Source: Flagellimonas_A sp039592695 (GTDB taxonomy: Bacteria > Bacteroidota > Bacteroidia > Flavobacteriales > Flavobacteriaceae). From it: a DNA stretch of 64,000 nucleotides. The position numbers and the translations under genes are program-made. Location of the stretch: positions 372,001-436,000 of the forward strand of contig NZ_JBBUTK010000001.1 of NCBI RefSeq assembly GCF_039592695.1, given 5' to 3'. The notes below the pieces were generated by a model. It had not been told where the DNA came from. It did no database searches and saw only the letters and a list, made by a program, of their open reading frames with translations. Below are positions 51,796 through 60,932 of this stretch, in pieces (position 1 is the first letter of the stretch; each line of letters opens with the position of its first letter).

Positions 51796-54747
51796 CTATA
51801 GCGTTTCACATTCGAAGCGTTGTTTTTTACTTTGTTTGGGCGTTTGGGTCTTTCCGCCGTTTTCTTTTTCCTTGAGCATCATTGAGACGAGCTCTGCCCT
51901 TTCTTTTTTAATGGCCTCGCGTTGGGCCTTGTCTTTTTCCAAATCAAAATAAACAGCCCCTTCAATCAAGGTTTTTTCTGCTTTTGCGTAGACCGACATC
52001 GGGTGGTTGCTCCACAATACCAAATCAGCATCCTTACCTTCTTCAATGCTTCCAACCCGATTATCGATATGCATTAGTTTTGCGGGATTCAAGGTAACGG
52101 TCTTCCATGCCTCGATTTCTGAAAGTCCGCCATATTTAATCGTCTTGGCCGCCTCTTGATTCAACCGCCTAGACATTTCGGCATCATCGCTGTTGATGGC
52201 CACGGTCACCCCTTGCTTTGCCATGATGGCAGCATTGTAGGGTATGGCATCCTTGACCTCATATTTGTATGCCCACCAATCACTGAAGGTAGAGCCACCG
52301 ACACCATGTTTGGCCATTTTGTCTGCGACTTTGTAGCCTTCCAAAATATGGGTGAAAGTGTTCACTCGAAAGCCGAAGTGCTCGGCTACCTTCATCAACA
52401 TGTTGATTTCACTTTGCACGTAAGAATGGCAGCTGATGAAGCGTTCACCGTTCAGGATTTCAACCAAGGTTTCCATTTCTTCATTTACACGATAGGGCTG
52501 GCCGCTTTTCTTTTTGGCCTCGTATTCTTTGGCGCGTTGAAAGTAGTTGACAAACACCTGTTCAACACCCATTCGCGTCTGAGGAAAGCGTTCAAAGCTC
52601 TGCCAGTTCGATTGTTTCACGTTTTCGCCCAAGGCAAACTTGATGAACTTGGGCATATTGGGAAACAACAATCCCTCAGCATCTTCGCCCCATTTCAACT
52701 TCAAAATGGCCGAACGCCCACCAATGGGGTTTGCCGAACCGTGCAACAATTGTATCGTGGTGACCCCACCCGCCAAGTTGCGGTAAATATCCACATCTTC
52801 TGGGTCGACCACATCGGTCATTTTCACCTCTGCAGATGAATTATGGCCTGCCTCGTTGATAGAGAGCCCAGCGATATGCGAATGTTCGTCAATGACACCC
52901 GCGGTCAAGTGTTTTCCGGTGGCATCGACGGTTTTGGCACCGCCTGCACTTACATCTTTTCCAATCTTGGCAATTGTTCCGTTTTTGACCAGCACATCGG
53001 TATTTTCCAATATTTCGTTGCCTGTCCATACCGTGGCATTTTTAAAGATGATATTCTCTTGTTTTGGTATGGACCGGTAACCATAACCTACATTGGGATG
53101 GGTGATGGCCATCAATTCAGGGTCGGACGCTTCTTTTTTACTTTCTTTTTCCTTGTCTTCAAAGGCCGAAGTTTTGTTGGCCGTGAACGAAGATTCGTTT
53201 CCGCTGGGAAGCACCAACTTTCCCTTTAAACTTTCACTATCTGGATTGATTTGTGCCGTGGCACGATACACTTTTTCGCCTTCATCCTTCCAAAAGGAGA
53301 AATTCAGCCAGTTGTCTGAATAACTGATTTTCGATTTGAGTTTGTTGGTGTCTTGTTTGATTTCCAACTTGGGTTTGGCAACTTCTCCTGTAATCGACAT
53401 CTTATAGGTGGCGCCGCTAGCAGATAGGTCATACTCACCGCGAACGTCTTTCATATTTTTGTCGTTGATGACATGGCGCTGCCCTTGCACCCAGTTTTCG
53501 TAGAGCGTGGTCGATTTGTCAAAAATGTTTCCTGAAGTGATCAAAAAGTTGGCCTGCCGACCAACTTGCAATGAACCGATTTTATCTGATTTTCCTAAAA
53601 TCTGGGCAGGAACAGTTGTCAGGGCTTCCAAGGCCTTGGTTTGCGAAAGACCGTATTTTATGGCCTTCTTCAATTTTTTGCTAAAATCATTGGGAGATTT
53701 CAGCTTGTGCACTGTCAGTGAAAATGATACTCCATTATCTGCCAATACTTTCGGATTTGAAGGCGCCAAATTCCAATGCCGCATATCTTTCAACGTCACA
53801 TATTGCGCTTGATAGGGGTCTGAGACATCATAAGCCGCAGGAAAATCAATGGGCACAATCAGCTTTGCATTGGTCGCCTTGATGTTTTCAATGCGCTCAT
53901 ACTCATCACCACCTGCTAAAATCGTGTATTGAATACCAAATTGGTCGCCAATTCTATCTGCACGTAAGACATTGCCGTTATCGCCTGCGGCGAAAATCTG
54001 TGGTAAGCCTTTGTTTCCCATTAAGGCTTCTAAAGAGCGGTCTTTGCTTTGTACGTTGCCCTTGCTGTACCAATCTAAATCGTGATAGACCTGTCGCATC
54101 AGTGCTGTCGCTCCCATCAGCGAGGTGGGGTACGATTGTCGTTTTGCAACACTTTTTGAAAATGAGAAAAATTGGCCCGAATCATCTTCTAAAATGCGGT
54201 CGGCATCCGTGCCTTCATTGTTCAGGGCAACCAAAATCCCGGTTCCTCTTGCAATGCCGTCTTGAACGTGGCTGTTGACTACCCCAAAACCTGCTTTCAA
54301 CAATTCTTCTGCCTTCTTTTTGTCATATTTAAACTTTTCTACGGCACGATTTTCGGGCATCACATGGTCATTCCAATAAAAACCTTCTCGGGTGGGTTCG
54401 TATTGTGGTGAACGACCTTGGCCTTGGGCTTTTTTGGGTTGTTCTACACCGAATTTTGAGAATACATCGATAAAAGAAGGGTAGATGGATTTTCCATTGA
54501 GATCTTCAATCACAGTGTTCTCGGGTATCGTCACTGAGCGCCCCACTTGCACTACTTTTCCATTTTGGATGAGCAGTGTGCCATTGTCAATAATTTCTGT
54601 CGGAGTGATATGGATTTTGGCATTCGTGAATGCCCTGTAGTTGTTGTTCTTTGATTTTACACCGTCATTTTCAGGAAAATAATCTTGTGCGAACAACGCA
54701 GTGGTACAGCAAAATAATGCGAGTACCATGAATCGCAATTTTGTCAT
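51796..54747 (-). CDS. Exported double amidohydrolase-domain protein
   Basis: A 983-residue exported protein with two amidohydrolase modules. The first (about residues 40-430) has IYPSFIDVFSKFG in place of the HxH strand and so lacks those ligands. The second (about 560-950) has TAGVIDEHSHIAGLS (HSH), GGVTTIQLLHGSANPIGG and the ligand Asp region INSDDAEM, so it looks active. The unit suggests a catalytic domain next to inactive ones that may bind substrate. A promoter is at 54773-54804. Confidence 0.88.
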   Translation of the reverse strand: MTKLRFMVLALFCCTTALFAQDYFPENDGVKSKNNNYRAFTNAKIHITPTEIIDNGTLLIQNGKVVQVGRSVTIPENTVIEDLNGKSIYPSFIDVFSKFGVEQPKKAQGQGRSPQYEPTREGFYWNDHVMPENRAVEKFKYDKKKAEELLKAGFGVVNSHVQDGIARGTGILVALNNEGTDADRILEDDSGQFFSFSKSVAKRQSYPTSLMGATALMRQVYHDLDWYSKGNVQSKDRSLEALMGNKGLPQIFAAGDNGNVLRADRIGDQFGIQYTILAGGDEYERIENIKATNAKLIVPIDFPAAYDVSDPYQAQYVTLKDMRHWNLAPSNPKVLADNGVSFSLTVHKLKSPNDFSKKLKKAIKYGLSQTKALEALTTVPAQILGKSDKIGSLQVGRQANFLITSGNIFDKSTTLYENWVQGQRHVINDKNMKDVRGEYDLSASGATYKMSITGEVAKPKLEIKQDTNKLKSKISYSDNWLNFSFWKDEGEKVYRATAQINPDSESLKGKLVLPSGNESSFTANKTSAFEDKEKESKKEASDPELMAITHPNVGYGYRSIPKQENIIFKNATVWTGNEILENTDVLVKNGTIAKIGKDVSAGGAKTVDATGKHLTAGVIDEHSHIAGLSINEAGHNSSAEVKMTDVVDPEDVDIYRNLAGGVTTIQLLHGSANPIGGRSAILKLKWGEDAEGLLFPNMPKFIKFALGENVKQSNWQSFERFPQTRMGVEQVFVNYFQRAKEYEAKKKSGQPYRVNEEMETLVEILNGERFISCHSYVQSEINMLMKVAEHFGFRVNTFTHILEGYKVADKMAKHGVGGSTFSDWWAYKYEVKDAIPYNAAIMAKQGVTVAINSDDAEMSRRLNQEAAKTIKYGGLSEIEAWKTVTLNPAKLMHIDNRVGSIEEGKDADLVLWSNHPMSVYAKAEKTLIEGAVYFDLEKDKAQREAIKKERAELVSMMLKEKENGGKTQTPKQSKKQRFECETL

Positions 54748-54772
54748 TTGATCAGCATTGAATTAGTCTGAC

Positions 54773-54804
54773 TAAAGGTAACGGATGACGGGCTAATGCA
54801 CAAA
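54773..54804 (-). promoter_or_regulatory. Promoter of the amidohydrolase pair
   Basis: TTTG (complement of 54801-54804), 20 bases, TACCTTTA (complement of 54773-54780). -33 perfect, -7 seven of eight. Confidence 0.5.
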
Positions 54805-54810
54805 CCGATT

Positions 54811-55878
54811 TTAAAACCCGTATTTTTGGTGATAGCCAATCAACAGCCCGACAACATAGTTGTAGCTCTCAATGCCCTGCTGTTGATTGTTTGCTTTTAG
54901 AAAAGTATTGAAAATTGATTTAAAAACAGGTTCCGTAGGGTTCTCATACTTCGCCCAGAAATCCCGGAGTTGTTGGTAATTTTCTTGAATGCCAGGATTT
55001 AGTTTTTCATACAGCCGTTCAAACTGAGCTTCATCCCTAGAAAATACATCCGACAGGCAGTAGGCGAGGGCATGATGACAGGAGCCATACCGATAGTTGA
55101 TATCTGGATTGGATTTTGAGGCCAGAAATCCGATAAAGTTGGTGGCATCCTCAGCCGAATACCCCAATTGATGCCCAATTTCATGTGCACTGATGGTCAT
55201 CAACCGAAACGAAGGAATTTTTGAGTTTACCTGAGCTTCATTGGTAAAGGGGTTCAGATAGCCACCATACCCCATATAGGTCAACGGCAGGCTGAACAAT
55301 GATTTTTTTACGCTCGGTCGTTTGTAGGTGAAGAATGGGTATTTTTCTTCCAAAGCCGTATAACCGTTGCGGCTACCATCAAAAATCTTTCGTGTTGATT
55401 GGGTCAAATTTACGGGTGCAAGACTGTCTTGGGTGATCTGTATGTGGTATCGGTTGGCTTCTGAAATCAAGTGTTCGGTAAATGCGATTAGCTCTTCTTG
55501 CTCATATTCTGCGCTGATTTTGAGCTTATCGGTCAAGGGTAAACGATGGTAGTTCATGCCCCAAAATAGATGAAACACAAAATAGATGATTGAAAATACC
55601 ATGACCACATCCCGAAGTAAAAAAAGAGGTTTTCTACGGATGGACTGAAAGTTTTTGTAGATATAACGAGTGGCAAGAATACCCAATGTCAAGTACAGCA
55701 AATCTCCGACTGAAAAGGGAATCCATCCGAATAGAAGCCTTAAAGACTTAGCTATGGGTGGATAGATGCCTTCGCTATAGTATTTTTCAACCCAGTCAGG
55801 ATGGCCTGCCAACCACTTCACCAGAATAATCTGGGGAAGAAGCGAAATGGCGATACCGTTTTTAAGCTTTGCCTTCAC
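54811..55878 (-). CDS. DUF3810 membrane protein with HExxH
   Basis: A 355-residue protein of the DUF3810 family: three to four N-terminal helices (LLYLTLGILATRYIYK; VMVFSIIYFVFHLFWGMNYHR) and a soluble part with HEIGH (TISAHEIGHQLGYSAEDATNF), a zinc-peptidase-like motif. It is probably a membrane-anchored metalloprotease facing the periplasm, though activity is not proven. Two bases separate it from the cyclophilin-FKBP gene. Confidence 0.87.
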   Translation of the reverse strand: MKAKLKNGIAISLLPQIILVKWLAGHPDWVEKYYSEGIYPPIAKSLRLLFGWIPFSVGDLLYLTLGILATRYIYKNFQSIRRKPLFLLRDVVMVFSIIYFVFHLFWGMNYHRLPLTDKLKISAEYEQEELIAFTEHLISEANRYHIQITQDSLAPVNLTQSTRKIFDGSRNGYTALEEKYPFFTYKRPSVKKSLFSLPLTYMGYGGYLNPFTNEAQVNSKIPSFRLMTISAHEIGHQLGYSAEDATNFIGFLASKSNPDINYRYGSCHHALAYCLSDVFSRDEAQFERLYEKLNPGIQENYQQLRDFWAKYENPTEPVFKSIFNTFLKANNQQQGIESYNYVVGLLIGYHQKYGF

Positions 55879-55880
55879 AT

Positions 55881-56990
55881 TTAGTTGGCCATTCCGGTGA
55901 TCTCTAAATCAAATACCAAGGTTGACCCCCCGGGAATCGGGCCGTAATCATTGTCGCCATAGCCCAAATGTGGTGGTATGAATACCCGAATCTTATCGCC
56001 AACGGTCATGGCCTGCAGTGCTTCCTTAAATCCTGGCACCAATCTGGCCTCTGGGCTGTACAGCATCGGCACGGGCTGATAACCACCTTGGTCTCTTCTT
56101 CCGGGGTTTAATTGGCCGTATTTTTCAGCGATTTCTTCAATATTACTGTCGAATAATCCCCCATCCATAAAATAACCGGCATAGTATACCAACACTTGTT
56201 GCCCAGTTTTTGGTTGTTCACCTTCACCCTCTTTGATACTGTAAATTTTGAGGCCCGAATCGGTTTCTTTTGCTTCTGCCATTTGGGACTCGAATTCTGT
56301 GGCCATTTCTGCTTTCATGGCATTGAAGGCAGCCTCAATCTCTTCCTCTTCCTTAAAATAATCGGTCATGATTTGAACGGCATCAAACTTTTTGGCGGTT
56401 TTGCCTTTTCTGATGATTTCGACCTTGTTCATCTTGACCTCAACCTCAGGTCGGTCTTGCACTGCGGTTTTGACATTGGCAATGGTGTCGACCACTTCTA
56501 AGCCATGTACTACCTCACCAAATACCGTGTGCTTGCCATCTAACCAAGGGGTGGGCTTATGGGTGATGAAGAATTGGCTACCGTTGGTTTTTGGCCCAGA
56601 ATTGGCCATGGAAAGAAGCCCCTTTTTGATATGCTTCAACGTATCTACAAACTCATCTTTGAATTTGTAGCCCGGATTGCCTCTGCCTGTGCCCGTCGGG
56701 TCACCTCCCTGGATCATAAAATCTTTGATGACGCGGTGAAAAACCAGACCGTCAAAGTATTTTTTGTCTTTTAGACTATCGGTTACAAAAGGGCTGGTGC
56801 CTTCGGCCAATGATACAAAATTGGCCACGGTGACCGGTGTGGCCTCATGGTATAACTGAACAACGATATCACCTCTTGAAGTCTGAATGTCGGCATAAAT
56901 ACCATCGCCCAAATCAGCATATTTTCCTGACTTACAAGATACTATTACTAGCATGAGCGACAAAAAGGCGATCTTAAATATATTTTTCAT
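55881..56990 (-). CDS. Lipoprotein with cyclophilin and FKBP domains
   Basis: A 369-residue lipoprotein (lipobox VIVSC at 15-19) that combines two prolyl isomerases: a cyclophilin (VFHRVIKDFMIQGGDPTGTGRG; NGSQFFIT; HTVFGEVVHGLEVVD) and a C-terminal FKBP (VYYAGYFMDGGLFDSN; VPGFKEALQAMTVGDKIRVFIPPHLGYG). A helical linker joins them. It likely helps fold outer-membrane or secreted proteins. It lies between DUF3810 and gldI. Confidence 0.93.
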   Translation of the reverse strand: MKNIFKIAFLSLMLVIVSCKSGKYADLGDGIYADIQTSRGDIVVQLYHEATPVTVANFVSLAEGTSPFVTDSLKDKKYFDGLVFHRVIKDFMIQGGDPTGTGRGNPGYKFKDEFVDTLKHIKKGLLSMANSGPKTNGSQFFITHKPTPWLDGKHTVFGEVVHGLEVVDTIANVKTAVQDRPEVEVKMNKVEIIRKGKTAKKFDAVQIMTDYFKEEEEIEAAFNAMKAEMATEFESQMAEAKETDSGLKIYSIKEGEGEQPKTGQQVLVYYAGYFMDGGLFDSNIEEIAEKYGQLNPGRRDQGGYQPVPMLYSPEARLVPGFKEALQAMTVGDKIRVFIPPHLGYGDNDYGPIPGGSTLVFDLEITGMAN

Positions 56991-57001
56991 TCGATATTCT
57001 T

Positions 57002-57550
57002 TTAGTTTATACTGTCTTGTTTTTGTTCAATTTTTAAAAGCGTGACCGTTGATTTGATTGGGGTCGCAGGTGCAATTTTATTTCCATCCCCCAGATACCC
57101 ATAAGCCAATGAAGAAGGAAACAAAAAAGTGGCTTTCTCGCCTTCACGCATTAGTTTTATGGCACTTCTAAGCCCTTGAAAAAGCTGTTCCTTGTCGACC
57201 AGCATCTCAAACACACCGATTTCATCAGATGTGTACAGCGTGTCATTGCCAAAGGTCGTGACATTATACGTCAGCAATACCTTATCATCTGTCTCTGGAA
57301 GTGGTGCCAGTGAATCCTCTTTTGCATCAAAATAGTACGAAAACCCATTTGCGCTTGTCAAATATTCGTGCAAGGTATCTCTTTCAATGATTTTTTGAAT
57401 GGCTGCTTGCTCTTTGGTCAGCAATCTTTTGCTGCGTTCAACAGATTCCTTGAAAAAGCTGCCCGATTTCACTTCTACAGGTTTTCGGGGTTCAGGGCCG
57501 CCACAGCTCACCACAAAACATGCTATGAGGATGAAAATCAATTGCTTCAT
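57002..57550 (-). CDS. gldI: Gliding-motility lipoprotein GldI (FKBP-type)
   Basis: A 182-residue lipoprotein (lipobox CFVVSC) with one FKBP domain (GVFEMLVDKEQLFQGLRSAIKLMREGEKATFLFPSSLAYGY). The N-terminal SGSFFKESVERSKRLLTKEQAAIQ is a GldI mark. In Flavobacterium johnsoniae GldI is needed for gliding, so this organism probably glides or at least keeps the type IX secretion-linked machinery. It overlaps nrnA by four bases. Confidence 0.92.
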   Translation of the reverse strand: MKQLIFILIACFVVSCGGPEPRKPVEVKSGSFFKESVERSKRLLTKEQAAIQKIIERDTLHEYLTSANGFSYYFDAKEDSLAPLPETDDKVLLTYNVTTFGNDTLYTSDEIGVFEMLVDKEQLFQGLRSAIKLMREGEKATFLFPSSLAYGYLGDGNKIAPATPIKSTVTLLKIEQKQDSIN

Positions 57551-58563
57551 GTAGTCAATTGCGCTTTATAATCGTTCAAAAGGGACTCAAATTTTTTGAT
57601 GGTAGCTGCCATGCTCAATTCACTGCGACCCCCAGCAGCATTGGTGTGACCGCCACCATTAAAATGGGCCCGTGCAAATTCGTTCACTGAAAAATCACCT
57701 ATGGAACGGAATGAAATTTTTATGATACCCTCTTCTTTGTTTTCGATGAAAATGACTGCAAAGATGATATTTTCTATGGTCAAACCATAATTCACAAAAC
57801 CTTCGGTATCCCCTTTTTTAAAATTACTGGCATCCAATTCTTCTTGTGTCAGGGTGATGTAGGCCGTATGATGATTCTCTAAGATGACCATGTTCTTGAG
57901 GGCCACGCCCAAAAGTTGCAATCGTGACGGCGAATTGGTGTCAAAAACCTTTTGGTGTATCGCAACATGGTCGGCCCCTCTTTCCATCAGTTCTGCAGCG
58001 ACCCTATGCGTCTGGCTTGTTGTAGCGGCAAATTTGAAAGAGCCGGTATCGGTCATGATTCCGGTATACAGACAGGTCGCAATTTGGGCATCGATCATCC
58101 CAATTCTGCCCAAGGCTTCAATAAATTTATAGATCATTTCACAGGTAGAGCTCATACCCACATCTGAATAGGTCACCTTGGCATAGTCACTTGGCTGCTG
58201 GTGATGGTCGATCATGATGAAATCGGCATTTGATTCTTTAAGGTTGCTTTCTAACTGTCCCGTTCGTGAAAGGTCGTTAAAATCCAACGTGAAAATCAAG
58301 GAAGCATTTTCAAGGGCTTTTTTTGCTTTAGTATTGTCGAGCTCAAAATTCAAGACACTCTCACTGCCCGGCAACCATTTTAAAAACTTGGGATAATCAT
58401 TCGGGGCCACAATTGTGGATTCTTGGCCAAGCAATTTCAGATAATGTTGCAATCCCAGACACGAGCCCATGGCATCACCGTCTGGGTTTTTATGCGGAAT
58501 TATTACAATGTTTTGGGGCTTGTCAAGAAGTGTTTTGACTACGGCGGCATCCGTTGAATTCAT
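57547..58563 (-). CDS. DHH/DHHA1 phosphoesterase (NrnA-like nanoRNase)
   Basis: A 338-residue enzyme. DHH motifs (HKNPDGDAMGS; IDHHQQPSDYA; MTDTGSFKFAAT) and the DHHA1 GGGHTNAAGG are complete. It likely degrades 2-5 base RNAs or pAp, as NrnA does. A perfect -7 element (58569-58576) ends five bases before the ATG. It starts a run with gldI, cyclophilin-FKBP and DUF3810. Confidence 0.92.
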   Translation of the reverse strand: MNSTDAAVVKTLLDKPQNIVIIPHKNPDGDAMGSCLGLQHYLKLLGQESTIVAPNDYPKFLKWLPGSESVLNFELDNTKAKKALENASLIFTLDFNDLSRTGQLESNLKESNADFIMIDHHQQPSDYAKVTYSDVGMSSTCEMIYKFIEALGRIGMIDAQIATCLYTGIMTDTGSFKFAATTSQTHRVAAELMERGADHVAIHQKVFDTNSPSRLQLLGVALKNMVILENHHTAYITLTQEELDASNFKKGDTEGFVNYGLTIENIIFAVIFIENKEEGIIKISFRSIGDFSVNEFARAHFNGGGHTNAAGGRSELSMAATIKKFESLLNDYKAQLTT

Positions 58564-58568
58564 GCGGG

Positions 58569-58576
58569 CAAAGATA
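58569..58576 (-). promoter_or_regulatory. -7 element at the NrnA-like gene
   Basis: TATCTTTG on the minus strand, perfect TANNTTTG, with five bases between it and the start codon. Confidence 0.45.
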
Positions 58577-58638
58577 CAATAATATAATCTTCAGATAATC
58601 TTGTAAGTACTATTTTTACCTGCTGTAAAAGGGTAGAC

Positions 58639-59688
58639 ATGAGATACATATTCTTATCAATAGTACTGGCATCAATGATCATGGGTTGTGGCCCTAAGCC
58701 GGTTGGTTCAAGCAGTGGTCAATCCGTTCAGGTCAATCAAGCAACCGATTCTAAAGTGGTCGTTACTTTCGGTTCGTGCAACAAGCACGACAAAAAAAAT
58801 GTTTTTTGGGATGATATCAGTGACCTAAACCCTGATGTGTTCATTTGGGGAGGTGATATCATCTATGCCGATACTGATGATATGGCTAAAATGCGTGCCA
58901 TGTATGCCGAACAGAATGCAGTTGATGGCTACGCACAGCTCAAGGAAGCTACTTTCATCACGGGCACATGGGATGATCATGACTACGGACTCAATGACGG
59001 TGGTGAAGAATTTGAAGTAAAACAGGAAAGCCAGCAGGTTTTTTTGGATTTTATGGATGTACCCAGTGACAGCCCTCGCCGAACCCAAGAAGGCGTATAC
59101 ACATCACACCTGATTTCAAAGCCCGAGGGTGCCGTAAAATTGATTTTGTTGGATACACGCTATTTTCGAAGCCAACTCGAGAAGAGCCAAAAAAAGGGTG
59201 TTCGGTACGAATTGAACACAAATCCGGAGAGTACTGTCTTGGGCGATGAACAATGGCAATGGCTAGAGCGTGAGTTGGGCCAATCAAGCGCAGACTTCAA
59301 TTTGATTGTGACCAGCATCCAGTTTCTTTCAAACGAGCATGGCTTTGAAAAATGGGCCAATTTTCCACATGAGGTTGAACGCATGAAAGTACTTTTGGCG
59401 AAGTCTGGTGCCAAGGGGATTGTTTTTTTATCGGGGGATCGACATATTTCCGAATTTTCCCGAACAACAATTGAAGGGGTTCCATATCCCATTGTTGATT
59501 TTACGAGTAGTGGCCTTACGCATTCGTACAGCGATTACTCGGGCGAACCCAACCCCTATCGAGTGGGCGAAGTCGTTTCGACTACAAGTTTTGGTTATCT
59601 GGAAATGGATTTATTGAAAAGGGAGGTCATTTTTAAAATGTTGGGAGATGAAGGGGAACTGCTCAACGAATTAAAACAGGCATATTGA
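58639..59688 (+). CDS. PhoD-like alkaline phosphatase family lipoprotein
   Basis: A 349-residue phosphodiesterase/alkaline phosphatase D-type protein: FGSCNKHDKKNVFWDDI, WGGDIIYAD, GTWDDHDYGLND and LSGDRHISEFSRT form the metal site. A lipobox (IMGCGP) near residue 17 puts it at the membrane. It may release phosphate from phosphodiesters or phospholipid heads outside the inner membrane. Confidence 0.9.
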   Translation: MRYIFLSIVLASMIMGCGPKPVGSSSGQSVQVNQATDSKVVVTFGSCNKHDKKNVFWDDISDLNPDVFIWGGDIIYADTDDMAKMRAMYAEQNAVDGYAQLKEATFITGTWDDHDYGLNDGGEEFEVKQESQQVFLDFMDVPSDSPRRTQEGVYTSHLISKPEGAVKLILLDTRYFRSQLEKSQKKGVRYELNTNPESTVLGDEQWQWLERELGQSSADFNLIVTSIQFLSNEHGFEKWANFPHEVERMKVLLAKSGAKGIVFLSGDRHISEFSRTTIEGVPYPIVDFTSSGLTHSYSDYSGEPNPYRVGEVVSTTSFGYLEMDLLKREVIFKMLGDEGELLNELKQAY

Positions 59689-59690
59689 CG

Positions 59691-59721
59691 TTTGCCCCTT
59701 ATGCCAAAAAGCGTACTTTTG
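59691..59721 (+). promoter_or_regulatory. Promoter of ndk
   Basis: TTTG at 59691-59694, 19 bases, TACTTTTG at 59714-59721: a complete consensus, 15 bases before ATG 59737. The -33 starts just after the stop of the PhoD-like gene. Confidence 0.75.
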
Positions 59722-59736
59722 CGCAAAATTTTTGAA

Positions 59737-60156
59737 ATGACCGGAAACAGAACGTTCACCATGATAAAACCCGATGCTGTAGAAAATGGACACATTGGGG
59801 CCATTCTTGAAAAAATAACCGCTGCAGGATTTAAGATTGTGGCGATGAAATATACCCAGTTGAGCAAAAGGGATGCCCGAGAGTTTTACGCCGTTCACAA
59901 AGAACGACCTTTCTATGGTGAATTGGTCGATTTCATGACCCGTGGCCCGATAGTTGCCGCCATCCTAGAAAAAGACAATGCCGTTGAAGATTTTAGGGCA
60001 TTGATCGGGGCAACAAATCCTGCTGAAGCTGCTGAAGGTACCATTAGAAAATTATTTGCCACCGATATTGCTGAAAATGCAGTGCACGGATCTGATAGTG
60101 ATGAAAATGCAACTATTGAGGGTGCCTTTCACTTTTCGGGGCGCGAGGTTTTCTAA
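59737..60156 (+). CDS. ndk: Nucleoside diphosphate kinase
   Basis: A 139-residue enzyme that balances NTP and dNTP pools. TFTMIKPDAVENGHIG, the GATNPAEA loop and the active His in AVHGSDSDENA are all present. The frame is open to 59692, but the promoter at 59691-59721 and the family length support ATG 59737. A strong terminator follows (60182-60214). Confidence 0.97.
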   Translation: MTGNRTFTMIKPDAVENGHIGAILEKITAAGFKIVAMKYTQLSKRDAREFYAVHKERPFYGELVDFMTRGPIVAAILEKDNAVEDFRALIGATNPAEAAEGTIRKLFATDIAENAVHGSDSDENATIEGAFHFSGREVF

Positions 60157-60181
60157 ACAGGAAAAGAAAATTAGAATTTCA

Positions 60182-60214
60182 GGCCATCCGCCAATTGGCG
60201 GACGGCCTTTTTTT
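60182..60214 (+). terminator. Rho-independent terminator of ndk
   Basis: GGCCATCCGCC / GGCGGACGGCC hairpin with AATT loop (one mismatch) followed by seven T. The T-run reaches the stop codon of the convergent dciA-like gene. Confidence 0.85.
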
Positions 60215-60509
60215 ATCTCAACACCAATTTTTTGATCAAATCCTTACCCAGTTCTTCGTTCAGCATGGTGATAATTTTGCTTTTGCCCAAGCTCAGTTCT
60301 TGACGCAGCACAGACGACGAAAGCGAAACAAAAAGGATGTCGTTTTTCAATTCGACCGAGGTAGTGTAATTGTTCACGCCATTACCCATAAGTTTAATCC
60401 AGGCCGCACGGGCATCGACTTTATCCATGCCCTTTTGCAAACGGTTTTCTTTGATGAATTCCTTTAGGGCATCCCCAAGATTCAAATGTTCGTTTTGCCG
60501 TTTTGCCAT
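60213..60509 (-). CDS. DUF721 (DciA-like) protein
   Basis: A 98-residue protein of the DUF721 family (NLGDALKEFIKENRLQKGMDKVDARAAWIKLMG...LSSSVLRQELSLGKSKIITMLNEEL). DciA loads the replicative helicase in most bacteria lacking DnaC, so this is a likely replication protein. It overlaps the lipoprotein gene by one base (TAATG) and is linked to recF. Confidence 0.88.
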   Translation of the reverse strand: MAKRQNEHLNLGDALKEFIKENRLQKGMDKVDARAAWIKLMGNGVNNYTTSVELKNDILFVSLSSSVLRQELSLGKSKIITMLNEELGKDLIKKLVLR

Positions 60510-60931
60510 TACTGCTCAATATTAATAGGTTCATGACGGCGGTAATTGTAGGTGATTCCTTCCTCATTGACCACTGAAAAACGATTCGCATCCAGTCGTG
60601 TCAAGGTTTCGTTCCAAGAACTGAGCGGGTTATTGTAGCATATCGAAAAACTACCATCGCTTTCCATGATTTCAAAGGGCTCTGCATCGTCTGAGGTATC
60701 GAAGGTGCCATCCAACTTTGGATATACTTTTTTTCTGAATCCTTTTGAGCCATCCCACTCCAAATAATCAATGGTCGGGTTGACCTTGCCATATTCTTTT
60801 TTTTGCCCGTTGGGAAATTCTACCGAAGCAATTTCCCAATAGCCATTGAGGTGTTTCAAATCTTCTTTTGAAACGGATGTTGTACATCCTAGAGCAAGCA
60901 CAACCATCAAAATCAATACAGCAAACCGCAT
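60509..60931 (-). CDS. Lipocalin-like lipoprotein
   Basis: A 140-residue lipoprotein: lipobox VLALGC, then a lipocalin-like start (LKHLNGYWEIASVEFPNGQ) and beta-rich body. The frame runs open into recF, but ATG 60931 lies one base after the recF stop and starts the signal peptide. Its place between recF and dciA is common in flavobacteria. Ligand unknown. Confidence 0.85.
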   Translation of the reverse strand: MRFAVLILMVVLALGCTTSVSKEDLKHLNGYWEIASVEFPNGQKKEYGKVNPTIDYLEWDGSKGFRKKVYPKLDGTFDTSDDAEPFEIMESDGSFSICYNNPLSSWNETLTRLDANRFSVVNEEGITYNYRRHEPINIEQ

Positions 60932-60932
60932 G

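Noticed and set aside
52156..52839. 227-codon plus-strand frame
   Set aside because: Antisense to the double amidohydrolase gene, product lacks any family pattern.
59692..59736. Upstream start of ndk
   Set aside because: It would begin inside the promoter (59691-59721); Ndk length and N-terminus fit ATG 59737.
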